A stretch of 46,434 bases of DNA from Janthinobacterium sp. (GCA_003482555.1 DMYQ01000119.1:32589-79022); one strand, 5' to 3'. Counted from the first letter of the stretch, positions 8,443-16,427 are shown. The notes: generated by a model not told the origin, from the sequence alone. Numbers and translations are program-made.

Positions 8443-8875
8443 CGTAAAACGTATTCCGGCTCAAGGCCAAGCCCGTTACAGGCAGGGATTCTGATAAAAA
8501 TGGTGGCTGTCCGATCGATTCCGCCGGTCTGACGGTTGCGGATGCGCTCGGGGCGGCGGTATCATGGAGGGTACTGTATTGTATTGTATCAATACAGACT
8601 GGCAGAAACACGTTCCGCGCGGTAAGCTTCGTTTCCGGAAGTATATACAACATGATGCGCTTCAGGAAGCCGGCAAGACTGCGGTAAACATCGTACGGCA
8701 GCACCCGCCGGAACGGAAGCATGAAGTGATCATTTTTCGAAATGCCATGTAATAAAAGGGGAGTGGCATTCCGCGGCGGCGGCGAACATGGTTGCACAAG
8801 GCGGCGCTTGAATGAGCGCCTCTGAATATTAAGTGGTGCGGAAAGCGCCGAGCCTGTTATCGAAAAATTATTTAC
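8443..8875. promoter_or_regulatory. 433-bp divergent control region of the cyanophycin locus
   Basis: No convincing gene lies here. Three dyads are visible: CTGTATTG/CAATACAG (8574-8581 and 8590-8597, 8-bp spacer), AATGCCA/TGGCATT (8741-8747 and 8764-8770), and a GC hairpin GGCGCT/AGCGCC (8803-8808 and 8815-8820) ahead of the synthetase paralogue. The first is AT-rich and shaped like a repressor operator. The region must hold promoters for both directions, but I could not pick clear -35/-10 pairs. A 62-codon frame at 8564-8752 resembles no protein I know. Confidence 0.5.
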
Positions 8876-11053
8876 ATGACAAAAGACATAGCATTTCTCC
8901 GCGTCAGCCATTTGCGCGGACCGAATATCTGGACCTATCGGCCCGTCATCGAAGCCTGGCTCGACATCGGCGAACTGGAAGATTTTCCATCGAACACCCT
9001 GCCCGGCCTGTACGAGCGGCTGCTGGCCGCCCTGCCCGGCCTGATCGAGCACCGCTGCGGCGTCGGCCAGCGCGGCGGCTTCCTGGAGCGCTTGCGCGAA
9101 GGCACCTGGTGCGGCCACATCCTGGAACACGTGGTGCTGGAACTGCAAAACCTGGCCGGCATGCGCACCGGTTTCGGCAAGACCCGCTCGACGGATGTGC
9201 GCGGCGTCTACAAGATGGCTTTCCGCACGCGCCAGGAACAGGTCGGCCGCGCCGCCCTGCTGGCCGGGCGCGAGCTGTTGCTGGCGGCCATAGCCGATCT
9301 TCCCTTCGACCTGGAAGCGCGCCTGGAACAGTTGCGCGAACTGGTGGACGAGCATTGCCTGGGGCCCAGCACGGCGCATATCGTGGAAGCGGCCACCGAG
9401 CGCAAGATTCCCGCCATCCGCCTGACGGACGGCAACCTGGTGCAGCTCGGCTACGGCGCCAGCCAGCGCCGCATCTGGACGGCGGAAACCGATCGCACCA
9501 GCGCGATTGCGGAAAGCATCGCCAGCGACAAGGATCTGACCAAGGGTTTGCTCAAGGCTTGCGGCGTGCCCGTGCCCGAGGGCAGCCTGGTGAAAAGCGC
9601 CGAGGAAGCGTGGGAAGAAGCCCAGGACATCGGCTTGCCGGTGGTGCTCAAGCCTTACGACGGCAACCACGGGCGGGGCGTCTCGCTCAATTTGAACACG
9701 CGCGCCGACGTCGAGGCGGCCTATCACCTGGCCAGCCGCAAGGGCGACAGCGCGAGCGTGCTCGTCGAGCGCTACATCGCGGGCGACGAACACCGCCTGC
9801 TGGTGGTCGGCCGCCACGTGGTGGCGGCCGCCAAGGGCGAGTCGCTGTGGATCACCGGCGACGGCGTGGCCGACATCATCGGCCTGGTCGACAGCCAGAT
9901 CAACACCGATCCGCGCCGCGGCAGCGCTGAAAATTCGCCGCTGAACGCGCTGGCCCCGCAACATGGCGCCGAAATCATCCTGGAGCTGGAACGCCAGGGC
10001 TTGACGGCGTATTCCGTGCCGCTGGCCGGCCAGCGCGTGCTGATCCAGCCCAACGGCAATGTCTCGCACGACGTCACCGACTTGATTCATCCCTCCGTGG
10101 CCTTCGCCGCCGCCCTGGCCGCGCGCGTGGTCGGTCTCGACATCGCCGGCGTCGACCTGGTCACGCAAGACATTTCACTGCCCCTGGAAGTAAGCCGCGG
10201 CGCCATCATCGAAGTGAATGCCAGCCCCGGCCTGCTGGCCCATTTGCAACCGGCCGACGGTCGCCCGCGCCCGGTCGGCACGGCCATCGTCGGCCACCTG
10301 TTCGGCGCCGAGGACAGCGGCCGCATCCCGGTGGTCGGCGTCACCGGCGGGCGCGAGGCGGCCCGGGTGGCGCGCCTGGTCGGACGCCTGCTGCGCCTGT
10401 CCGGACGGCACACCGGCGTGGCTTGCCGCGACGGCCTCTACCTCGACGGGCGCCAGGCCAGCGGCGCCGACTGCGTCAACTGGGACGCCGGCCAGCGCCT
10501 GCTGATGAACCGTTCGGTACAAGCCGCCGTCTGCGAAAACGACGCCCGCATGATATTGTCCGAGGGCTTGGCCTACGACAAGTGCGCGGTCGGCATCGTC
10601 ACCGACATGGACGGCCTGGCCGATCTCGGTGAATTTTATTTGCGCGACGAAGCCGACATGAGCAAGGTGGTGCGGACCCAGGTCGACGTAATCTTGCCGG
10701 ACGGTACGGCCGTGCTGAACGCGGCCGATCCGGCCGTCGCCGCGCTGGCCGAACTGTGCGACGGCAAGGTGATTTTTTACGGCCTGGACGCCAGCCTGCC
10801 CGCCCTGGTGCGCCAGCGCGCGGCCGGCGAGCGCGCCGTCTTCCTGTACGCGGACTGCATCGTGCTGGCCAGCGGCGCCGAGGAAGTCTCGCTGCTCAGC
10901 CTGTCCGCCCTGAAAGCCGGCGTCGTCGCCGAAGTGGGCGCCTTGCTGGCGGCCGTGGCGGCGGCCTGGGCGCTGAACGTGTCGCCCGAGTTGATGTGCG
11001 CCGCCCTGCGCAACTACGATCCGGCGCCCGGCGGCAAGCCGGGTAAGCTGTAA
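8876..11053 (+). CDS. Cyanophycin synthetase paralogue with degenerate Mur-ligase half
   Basis: A 725-residue homologue of cyanophycin synthetase. The N domain (about 1-160) is intact and carries HILEHVVLELQ at 81-91. The ATP-grasp domain (about 165-475) keeps KPYDGNHGRGVSLN, LVERYIAGDEHRLLV and the metal-binding EVNASPG. The Mur-ligase-like third domain begins normally at GRIPVVGVTG (near 486), but the P-loop is gone: TGTNGKTTT of the neighbour is replaced by TGGREAARV. The protein then stops about 130 residues short of full length. By analogy with CphA2-type enzymes it may have one working ligase site, for example joining beta-Asp-Arg units. Synthesis from free Asp and Arg alone would be impossible. 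No Shine-Dalgarno is evident at the ATG. It lies 151 bp upstream of cphA, same strand. Confidence 0.88.
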   Translation: MTKDIAFLRVSHLRGPNIWTYRPVIEAWLDIGELEDFPSNTLPGLYERLLAALPGLIEHRCGVGQRGGFLERLREGTWCGHILEHVVLELQNLAGMRTGFGKTRSTDVRGVYKMAFRTRQEQVGRAALLAGRELLLAAIADLPFDLEARLEQLRELVDEHCLGPSTAHIVEAATERKIPAIRLTDGNLVQLGYGASQRRIWTAETDRTSAIAESIASDKDLTKGLLKACGVPVPEGSLVKSAEEAWEEAQDIGLPVVLKPYDGNHGRGVSLNLNTRADVEAAYHLASRKGDSASVLVERYIAGDEHRLLVVGRHVVAAAKGESLWITGDGVADIIGLVDSQINTDPRRGSAENSPLNALAPQHGAEIILELERQGLTAYSVPLAGQRVLIQPNGNVSHDVTDLIHPSVAFAAALAARVVGLDIAGVDLVTQDISLPLEVSRGAIIEVNASPGLLAHLQPADGRPRPVGTAIVGHLFGAEDSGRIPVVGVTGGREAARVARLVGRLLRLSGRHTGVACRDGLYLDGRQASGADCVNWDAGQRLLMNRSVQAAVCENDARMILSEGLAYDKCAVGIVTDMDGLADLGEFYLRDEADMSKVVRTQVDVILPDGTAVLNAADPAVAALAELCDGKVIFYGLDASLPALVRQRAAGERAVFLYADCIVLASGAEEVSLLSLSALKAGVVAEVGALLAAVAAAWALNVSPELMCAALRNYDPAPGGKPGKL

Positions 11054-11059
11054 GGGGAT

Positions 11060-11154
11060 GCCCGCGCCGGGTTAGCGCCCACTGGCACGTACCGGCGCGG
11101 GCAGGCGGCAGTCGCCCGCGCCGGTGAACTCATGCACGGCCGGCCTCGCCGGCC
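11060..11154 (+). promoter_or_regulatory. Alternative hairpins between the two synthetase genes
   Basis: An 11-base element occurs as GCCCGCGCCGG (11060-11070), as its complement CCGGCGCGGGC (11092-11102), and again as GCCCGCGCCGG (11114-11124). The central arm can pair with either outer arm, giving two mutually exclusive GC stems. A third stem GGCCGGC-CTC-GCCGGCC follows at 11138-11154, 35 bases before the cphA ribosome-binding site. None is followed by a U-tract, so a simple intrinsic terminator is unlikely. Confidence 0.6.
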
Positions 11155-11204
11155 AAGCGCGACCCGCAACCGCGGGGCGCGTCATCACAAAGGAATGACG
11201 GTTT

Positions 11205-13775
11205 ATGGAAGTATCACGCGTACGGGCCCTGCGCGGCCCCAATCTATGGAGCCACCACACCTCCGTCGAAGCCATCGTCGCCTGCACCTCGGGCGAACTG
11301 TGCGTCGGCGCCCTGGCCGACTTTGAAACCCGCTTGCGCGCCCGCTTCCCGCACATCGGCACCCTGCAGCCGACCGGCCACGACGACGCCATCCCCATGG
11401 CCCACGTGCTGGAACTGGCGGCGCTGGGCCTGCAGGCGCAAGCCGGCTGCCCGGTCACCTTCAGCCACACCGTGCCGACCCTGGAGCTGGGCATTTTCCA
11501 GGTGGTCGTCGAATACACCGAGGAAGCCGTCGGCCGCCTGGCGCTGGAACTGGCGCTGGAACTGTGCCGCGCCGCCTTCGACGACGCCCCCTTCGACCTG
11601 GCCGACGCCCTGCGGCGCCTGCGCGAGCTGGACGAGGATGTGCGCCTGGGGCCGAGCACGGGCGCCATCGTGCAGGCGGCCGTGGCGCGCAACATCCCCT
11701 TCCGCCGCCTGACCGATGGCAGCCTGGTGATGTTCGGCTGGGGCAGCCGCCAGCGCAAGATCCAGGCCGCCGAGATCGACAGCACCGGCGCCATCGCCGA
11801 AGCCATCGCGCAAGACAAGGAATTGACCAAGCGCCTGCTGCAGGCGGCCGGCGTGCCGGTGCCGATGGGGCGCGTGGTGAGCGACCCGGACGACGCCTGG
11901 GCCGCCGCCTGCGAGATCGGCCTACCGGTGGTGATCAAGCCGAAGGACGGCAACCAGGGCAAGGGCGTGACGGTGAACGTGACCACGCGCGAACAGTTGA
12001 CGGCCGGCTACCACACGGCGTGCGAATTCCGCGACGACATCCTGGTCGAGCGCTATTTGCCGGGCAACGACTTCCGCCTGCTGGTGGTCGGCAACAAGCT
12101 GGTCGCCGCCGCCCGCCGCGACCCGCCCCAGGTGGTCGGCGACGGCGTCCATTCGGTGCGCGAACTGGTCGACCAGGTCAACCTGGACCCGCGCCGCGGC
12201 AATGGCCACGCCACCTCGCTGACCAAGATCCGCTTTGACGACATCGCCCTGGCCAGCCTGGCCAAGCAAGCCTACGTGGCCGATTCGGTGCCGCCCAAGG
12301 GCCGGCGCGTCATCTTGCGCAACAACGCCAACCTGTCCACGGGCGGCTCCGCCACCGACGTCACCGACGACGTCCATGCGGAAGTGGCGGCGCGCGCCAT
12401 CGCCGCCGCGCACATGGTCGGCCTCGACATCTGCGGCGTCGACGTGGTCTGCGACAGCGTGCTGAAACCGATCGAAGAGCAAGGCGGCGGCGTGGTCGAA
12501 GTGAACGCCGCGCCCGGCTTGCGCATGCACCTGTCGCCCTCGTTCGGCAAGGGGCGCCCGGTGGGCGAGGCGATCGTCGCCTCCATGTTCGTCGACGGCG
12601 ACGACGGCCGCATTCCCGTGGTGGCCGTCACCGGCACCAACGGCAAGACCACCACCGTGCGCCTGATCGCCCACCTGCTGACGGCGGGCGGCCTGCGCAC
12701 CGGCATGACCAACACCGACGGCGTCTACATCGAAGGCCGGCGCATCGACAGCGGCGACTGCAGCGGCCCGCGCAGCGCCCGCAACGTGCTGCTGCACCCG
12801 GACGTCGACGCCGCCGTGTTCGAGACGGCGCGCGGCGGCATGCTGCGCGAAGGCCTGGCCTTCGACCGCTGCCAGGTGGCCGTGGTGACCAATATCGGCG
12901 CCGGCGACCACCTGGGACTGAACTACATCACCACCGTGGAAGACCTGGCCGTGCTCAAGCGCGTGATCGTGCAAAACGTCGCCGACCAGGGCGTCGCGGT
13001 GCTCAACGCGAACGACCCGGCGGTCGTCGCCATGGCCGAGAACTGCCGCGGCACGGTGACCTTTTTCGGCGCCGACCCGCAGCATCCCGTGATGACCATG
13101 CACCGCGCCCAGGGCCGGCGCGTGGTCTACGTGGACGGCGCCAACCTGGTCGCGGCCGAAGGCAAGGAGATGCAACTGCTGGCGCTGGACCAGGTGCCGA
13201 TCACGCGCAATGGCAGCATCGGCTTCCAGGTCGAGAACGTGATGGCGTCGGTGGCGGCGGCATGGGCGGTGGGGCTGAGCTGGGACGCCATCCGCGCCGG
13301 CCTGGCCACGTTCACCAACGAGAGCGACAACGCGCCCGGGCGCTTCAACGTCTTCAGCTATCGCGGCGCCACCGTGATCGCTGACTACGGCCACAATCCG
13401 GACGCCATCCTGGCCCTGGTCGGCGCCGTCGACAATATGCCGGCCAAGCGCCGCTCGGTCGTCATCAGCGGCGCTGGCGACCGCCGCGACCAGGATATCC
13501 GCCAGCAGACGGCGATCCTGGGCGCCGCCTTCGACGACGTCTTTTTGTACCAGGATCAGTGCCAGCGCGGACGCGCCGACGGCGAAGTGCTGGCCCTGCT
13601 GCGCCAGGGCCTGGACGGCGCCAGCCGCACCGTCCGGGTCGAGGAAATCACCGGCGAATTCATCGCCATCGACCGGGCCCTGGAAAGTCTGGCGGAGGGC
13701 GACCTGTGCCTGATCCTGATCGACCAGGTGGAAGAGGCGTTGGCGCATATCGCGGCCCGCATCGGCGCCGCCTGA
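11205..13775 (+). CDS. cphA: Cyanophycin synthetase
   Basis: An 856-residue enzyme of full family length that polymerises L-Asp and L-Arg into cyanophycin, a cytoplasmic nitrogen-storage polymer, using two ATP per Asp-Arg unit. The N domain spans about 1-155. The ATP-grasp domain follows (about 160-465) with KPKDGNQGKGVTVNV and EVNAAPGLRMHLSPS. The Mur-ligase-like domain (about 466-856) has the P-loop VTGTNGKTTTV near 476, ETARGGMLREGL and DYGHNPDA. All expected catalytic blocks of both ligase sites are present. In the N domain the position equivalent to HILEH of the upstream paralogue reads HVLEL (67-71). The start is the ATG at 11205 with AAAGGA (11189-11194). A racemase gene follows 58 bp downstream. 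Confidence 0.95.
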   Translation: MEVSRVRALRGPNLWSHHTSVEAIVACTSGELCVGALADFETRLRARFPHIGTLQPTGHDDAIPMAHVLELAALGLQAQAGCPVTFSHTVPTLELGIFQVVVEYTEEAVGRLALELALELCRAAFDDAPFDLADALRRLRELDEDVRLGPSTGAIVQAAVARNIPFRRLTDGSLVMFGWGSRQRKIQAAEIDSTGAIAEAIAQDKELTKRLLQAAGVPVPMGRVVSDPDDAWAAACEIGLPVVIKPKDGNQGKGVTVNVTTREQLTAGYHTACEFRDDILVERYLPGNDFRLLVVGNKLVAAARRDPPQVVGDGVHSVRELVDQVNLDPRRGNGHATSLTKIRFDDIALASLAKQAYVADSVPPKGRRVILRNNANLSTGGSATDVTDDVHAEVAARAIAAAHMVGLDICGVDVVCDSVLKPIEEQGGGVVEVNAAPGLRMHLSPSFGKGRPVGEAIVASMFVDGDDGRIPVVAVTGTNGKTTTVRLIAHLLTAGGLRTGMTNTDGVYIEGRRIDSGDCSGPRSARNVLLHPDVDAAVFETARGGMLREGLAFDRCQVAVVTNIGAGDHLGLNYITTVEDLAVLKRVIVQNVADQGVAVLNANDPAVVAMAENCRGTVTFFGADPQHPVMTMHRAQGRRVVYVDGANLVAAEGKEMQLLALDQVPITRNGSIGFQVENVMASVAAAWAVGLSWDAIRAGLATFTNESDNAPGRFNVFSYRGATVIADYGHNPDAILALVGAVDNMPAKRRSVVISGAGDRRDQDIRQQTAILGAAFDDVFLYQDQCQRGRADGEVLALLRQGLDGASRTVRVEEITGEFIAIDRALESLAEGDLCLILIDQVEEALAHIAARIGAA

Positions 13776-13786
13776 GCGGGTAAAGT

Positions 13787-13811
13787 GGCGCCGCGGCGAC
13801 AGCGCGGCGCC
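13787..13811 (+). other. Intercistronic hairpin between cphA and the racemase gene
   Basis: GGCGCCGCG (13787-13795) and CGCGGCGCC (13803-13811) form a perfect 9-bp GC stem with a 7-base loop, 11 bases after the cphA stop. The downstream bases are CTCTATCTGAAAAAAGGA, with no U-tract, so it is more likely an mRNA-stabilising or partial-attenuation structure than a full terminator. Confidence 0.5.
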
Positions 13812-13833
13812 TCTATCTGAAAAAAGGAAACGC

Positions 13834-14538
13834 ATGCGTACCATAGGCCTGATCGGCGGCATGAGCTGGGAATCAAGCGCCGAATATTATCGCGTCATCA
13901 ACCAACTGGTGCGTGAACGCCTCGGCCCGCTGCGCTCGGCGCAACTGCTGATGTACAGCGTCGACTTCGGCCCGATCGAGCGCGCCCAGCACGAGGGCCG
14001 CTGGGACGACGCCGCCGCCATCCTGGTGGACGCCGCGCGCCGCTTGCAGGCGGGCGGCGCCGACTGCGTCATCCTGTGCACCAACACCATGCACCTGATG
14101 GCCGAGCGCATCCAGGCGGCCGTGCCGCTGCCCTTCCTGCACATCGCCGACCCGGCCGGGCGCGCCGCCACGCAGGCGGGAGCGCTCACGGTCGGCCTGC
14201 TGGGCACCGCCTTCACGATGGAGCGCGACTTCTTCAAGGATCGCCTGGCGCACGGGCACGGCTTGACGGTACTGGTGCCATCGGCGCCCGAACGCTCCCA
14301 GGTGCACCGCATCATTTACGAAGAACTGTGCGTCGGCAAGGTGATCGATGAATCGCGCGAGGTCTACCGGCGGGCGATCGCGGCGCTGGCCGCGCGCGGG
14401 GCGCAAGCCATCATCCTCGGCTGCACCGAAATCAGCCTGCTGATACGCCAGTCCGATAGCGCCCTGCCCCTGCTCGACACGATGGCGCTGCACGCGCAAG
14501 CCGCCGTCGACTTCGCCCTCGCCGGCGACGAAGCTTAG
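13834..14538 (+). CDS. Aspartate/glutamate racemase family protein
   Basis: A 234-residue PLP-independent amino-acid racemase of the YgeA / aspartate racemase group. The N-terminal signature IGLIGGMSWESSAEYY is typical. The two catalytic cysteines that act as acid and base are in ILCTNTMH (near 83) and LGCTEISLL (near 197), so both halves of the active site are present. The start ATG at 13834 is preceded by AAAAAAGGAAA. It is the last gene after cphA on the same strand, which suggests a link to aspartate or arginine supply, or to processing of cyanophycin breakdown products. That role is inferred from position only. A broad-specificity racemase unrelated to cyanophycin remains possible. Confidence 0.88.
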   Translation: MRTIGLIGGMSWESSAEYYRVINQLVRERLGPLRSAQLLMYSVDFGPIERAQHEGRWDDAAAILVDAARRLQAGGADCVILCTNTMHLMAERIQAAVPLPFLHIADPAGRAATQAGALTVGLLGTAFTMERDFFKDRLAHGHGLTVLVPSAPERSQVHRIIYEELCVGKVIDESREVYRRAIAALAARGAQAIILGCTEISLLIRQSDSALPLLDTMALHAQAAVDFALAGDEA

Positions 14539-14594
14539 CCCGTATCGTCACCGGGGAGAGTAGGCAAGCGCGTTGGAGGTTTCTGAGCGCGGCG

Positions 14595-15386
14595 TCACGC
14601 CGCTCCCGCCGCAGTGAAAAATACCTCCTTGGCCGCGAATATGCCGTTCAATGCGGCCGGAAAGCCGGCGTAGACCGCCATTTGCTGAATGACTTCAACG
14701 ATCTCGCTTTTGGGAACGCCGACGTTGAGCGCGGCGCCGATATGCACTTTCAATTGGGGCGTTGCCGTTCCCTTTGCGGTCAGTAGCGCGATGATGGCGA
14801 GTTCTTTGGTCCGGTTATCGATGCCCGTGCGCGACAAGATATCCCCGTAAGAAAATTCGACGAGGAAGCGGGCAAAATCGGGAGCGATGTTCATCAGACT
14901 GTGCGTCACGGCCTTTCCCGCGCCCGCGCTCAGTTGTTCAAGTGCAGCCATGCCACGTTCGTAACGCTCACCGTTTGCCGGATGGGCTTGCGGCTGAAAT
15001 GCCAGTCCCCGCTCCTGAAAAACCTCTTTTGCGGCAAGTACCGCGTTTATCGTGGCGGGAAAGCCCGCGAAAACGGCACACAGGAAAATTGTTTCAATGA
15101 CCGAGTTGGCATCGCAACCGACATTGAGAGCGCCCGCAATATGGTACTTGAGCTGTGGCTGGGCATTGCCCATTGCCGCTAATGCCACAACGGTACACAG
15201 TTGCCTTGTCTGTAAATCGAGTTCCTTGCGCGACATGATATCGCCATAGCCAAATTCGACCGTCAGTCGGGCCAGATCGGGGGCGATGCCCTGAAGGCTG
15301 GTGAGTGGCGCGGCGTAATTGGCGCCGCCGACTTGCTTGAGGACTTGGATGCCGATGTCGTAGCGATGGGATTCGGTGCTTGTCAT
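14595..15386 (-). CDS. Tandem carboxymuconolactone decarboxylase-like protein
   Basis: A 263-residue protein made of two copies of the carboxymuconolactone-decarboxylase / AhpD-like fold. The halves repeat the same pattern: APDLARLTVEFGYGDIMSR with LKYHIAGALNVGC (first half), and APDFARFLVEFSYGDILSR with LKVHIGAALNVGV (second half). A peroxidatic CxxC as in AhpD is absent, so disulfide reductase activity is unlikely and the reaction is unknown. The start is the ATG at 15386, preceded by AGGAG. Longer in-frame starts would run into the putative operator at 15471-15499. GC content looks lower than in the flanking core genes, which suggests an acquired segment. Confidence 0.85.
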   Translation of the reverse strand: MTSTESHRYDIGIQVLKQVGGANYAAPLTSLQGIAPDLARLTVEFGYGDIMSRKELDLQTRQLCTVVALAAMGNAQPQLKYHIAGALNVGCDANSVIETIFLCAVFAGFPATINAVLAAKEVFQERGLAFQPQAHPANGERYERGMAALEQLSAGAGKAVTHSLMNIAPDFARFLVEFSYGDILSRTGIDNRTKELAIIALLTAKGTATPQLKVHIGAALNVGVPKSEIVEVIQQMAVYAGFPAALNGIFAAKEVFFTAAGAA

Positions 15387-15821
15387 TTTGCTGCTCCTGG
15401 GATCGGATGGTGGGGTAGTCGACTTCAACGTCGAGGTATCCACTCTATGTAGTTGGCAGCAAACCATCCAATACCATTTTCGTGATACCTTTTCGGTATG
15501 AGCGCACCCATCGACCTGCGCGAACCAGCAAGCCTTGGCGTCGCCCTGACGCCTTTCCCGGTCCACAGCGATATGGCCCTGACGGCGGCCGGCTAACGGG
15601 GTAACACAGGGGGCGGCCGAGTCGTTTCTCGCTGGCTCCGCCAAACCTTCAATCCACGCAGAGCGCGAATTCACCCTCGACACCCGCAAACAGGGCGAGA
15701 TCGTGCTGATCCGCAATTGGGGCTCAGGCGACTACCGCGAGCTTGACACCGTCCATGGCACTCGGTCTATCTTGTCGATGGTTGCTTCTAGCACGTCGGC
15801 ATGATTTCCTAATATTTCCCT
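15387..15821. other. Gap with unidentified broken reading frames
   Basis: Apart from the box above, this stretch holds two short plus-strand frames that look like coding remnants. An ATG at 15498 gives 32 codons to a stop at 15596. A second frame from about 15602 to 15803, with no good start, reads through EFTLDTRKQGEIVLIRNWG before stopping. I cannot assign either to a family. They may be pieces of one gene broken by a stop and a frameshift, possibly the lost divergent partner of the decarboxylase-like gene. Confidence 0.3.
15471..15499. promoter_or_regulatory. LysR-type box upstream of the decarboxylase-like gene
   Basis: ATACC-TTTTC-GGTAT (15485-15499) is a perfect 5-bp dyad fitting the T-N11-A pattern of LysR regulators. 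A second ATACCATTTTCG (15471-15482) repeats the left half 14 bp away. No LysR gene is present beside it: the sequence to the right is broken. Confidence 0.45.
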
Positions 15822-16205
15822 TCAGTGCACTGCCACGCGATGCGCCACACCGAAACGCTCGGCCAATTCGGCAAGGCGCTTGTCCAACGTCCACAGCTTT
15901 GCGCTCGGCGTAATCAGCGTTGATGTCAATAAAACCCTGTCAACGAGCCCACATCCCATCCCGTATATTGATTCGCGTTCAATGAATTCCATGGTTTCGT
16001 GCAAACCGACATGCTGGGTCATCTGGAGCAAGCCTAAGTCACCAAGCGTTTGTGTCCTCGGCGCAGGCGGCGTGCCGCAGGCGATCTCCCCTATGACTAT
16101 AGGGTGCGTGAGTACCATGTCTTGGTTGAGCAGATTCTCGAGCGCCAGATTGGGGTTCCGAAAGTGCTCGATCCACACGGATGTATCGACGAGCACGCCA
16201 CTCAT
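15822..16205 (-). CDS. vapC: VapC-type PIN-domain toxin
   Basis: A 127-residue PIN-domain ribonuclease, the toxin of a type II toxin-antitoxin pair. The metal-binding acids are visible: Asp7 in VLVDTSVWIEHF, the Glu in IVIGEIACG (about 40), the Asp in GLVDRVLL (about 89) and the Asp in LWTLDKRLAELA (about 109). The active site therefore looks complete. In this family the toxin cleaves structured RNA, often tRNA, in the cytoplasm when free of antitoxin. Its ATG overlaps the vapB stop by ATGA (16202-16205), which ensures antitoxin is made first. The pair lies in an accessory patch of lower GC content. Confidence 0.9.
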   Translation of the reverse strand: MSGVLVDTSVWIEHFRNPNLALENLLNQDMVLTHPIVIGEIACGTPPAPRTQTLGDLGLLQMTQHVGLHETMEFIERESIYGMGCGLVDRVLLTSTLITPSAKLWTLDKRLAELAERFGVAHRVAVH

Positions 16206-16405
16206 TGGGCTGACTCGGGCCGGCGCCGAGTTACTGCAGACATCTCTGGCATCGCGCCGCCCAAGGCAGCCAAACGCTTGGCTGCGCGCACGGGCACGAA
16301 GGTCTTAATAGCCTCCCGAAAGAGGTCCGCCTTGTCCATGGACGGATCCGCGACCTCGAGGGCTTTGTTGTACAGTTCGTCGTCGATCGTGACGGTGGTT
16401 CTCAT
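16202..16405 (-). CDS. vapB: VapB-type antitoxin
   Basis: A 67-residue antitoxin beginning MRTTVTIDDELYNKALEVA, the typical ribbon-helix-helix N-terminus of VapB proteins that bind their own operator as dimers. The remainder (about 45-67) would wrap the PIN toxin. The start ATG at 16405 is preceded by AAAGAG. Upstream, GATG-N8-CATC (16428-16443) is a small AT-rich dyad that could be the autoregulatory operator. Coupling to vapC by the ATGA overlap supports the assignment. Confidence 0.88.
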   Translation of the reverse strand: MRTTVTIDDELYNKALEVADPSMDKADLFREAIKTFVPVRAAKRLAALGGAMPEMSAVTRRRPESAQ

Positions 16406-16427
16406 GATGGCTCTTTGAATCAGAAAT

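Noticed and set aside
8564..8752. A 62-codon frame in the cyanophycin control region
   Set aside because: It runs over the CTGTATTG dyad, has no resemblance to any family and no neighbour support; kept only as part of the intergenic note.
11922..13862. A 646-codon minus-strand frame
   Set aside because: Antisense shadow of cphA, which has all expected catalytic motifs on the plus strand.
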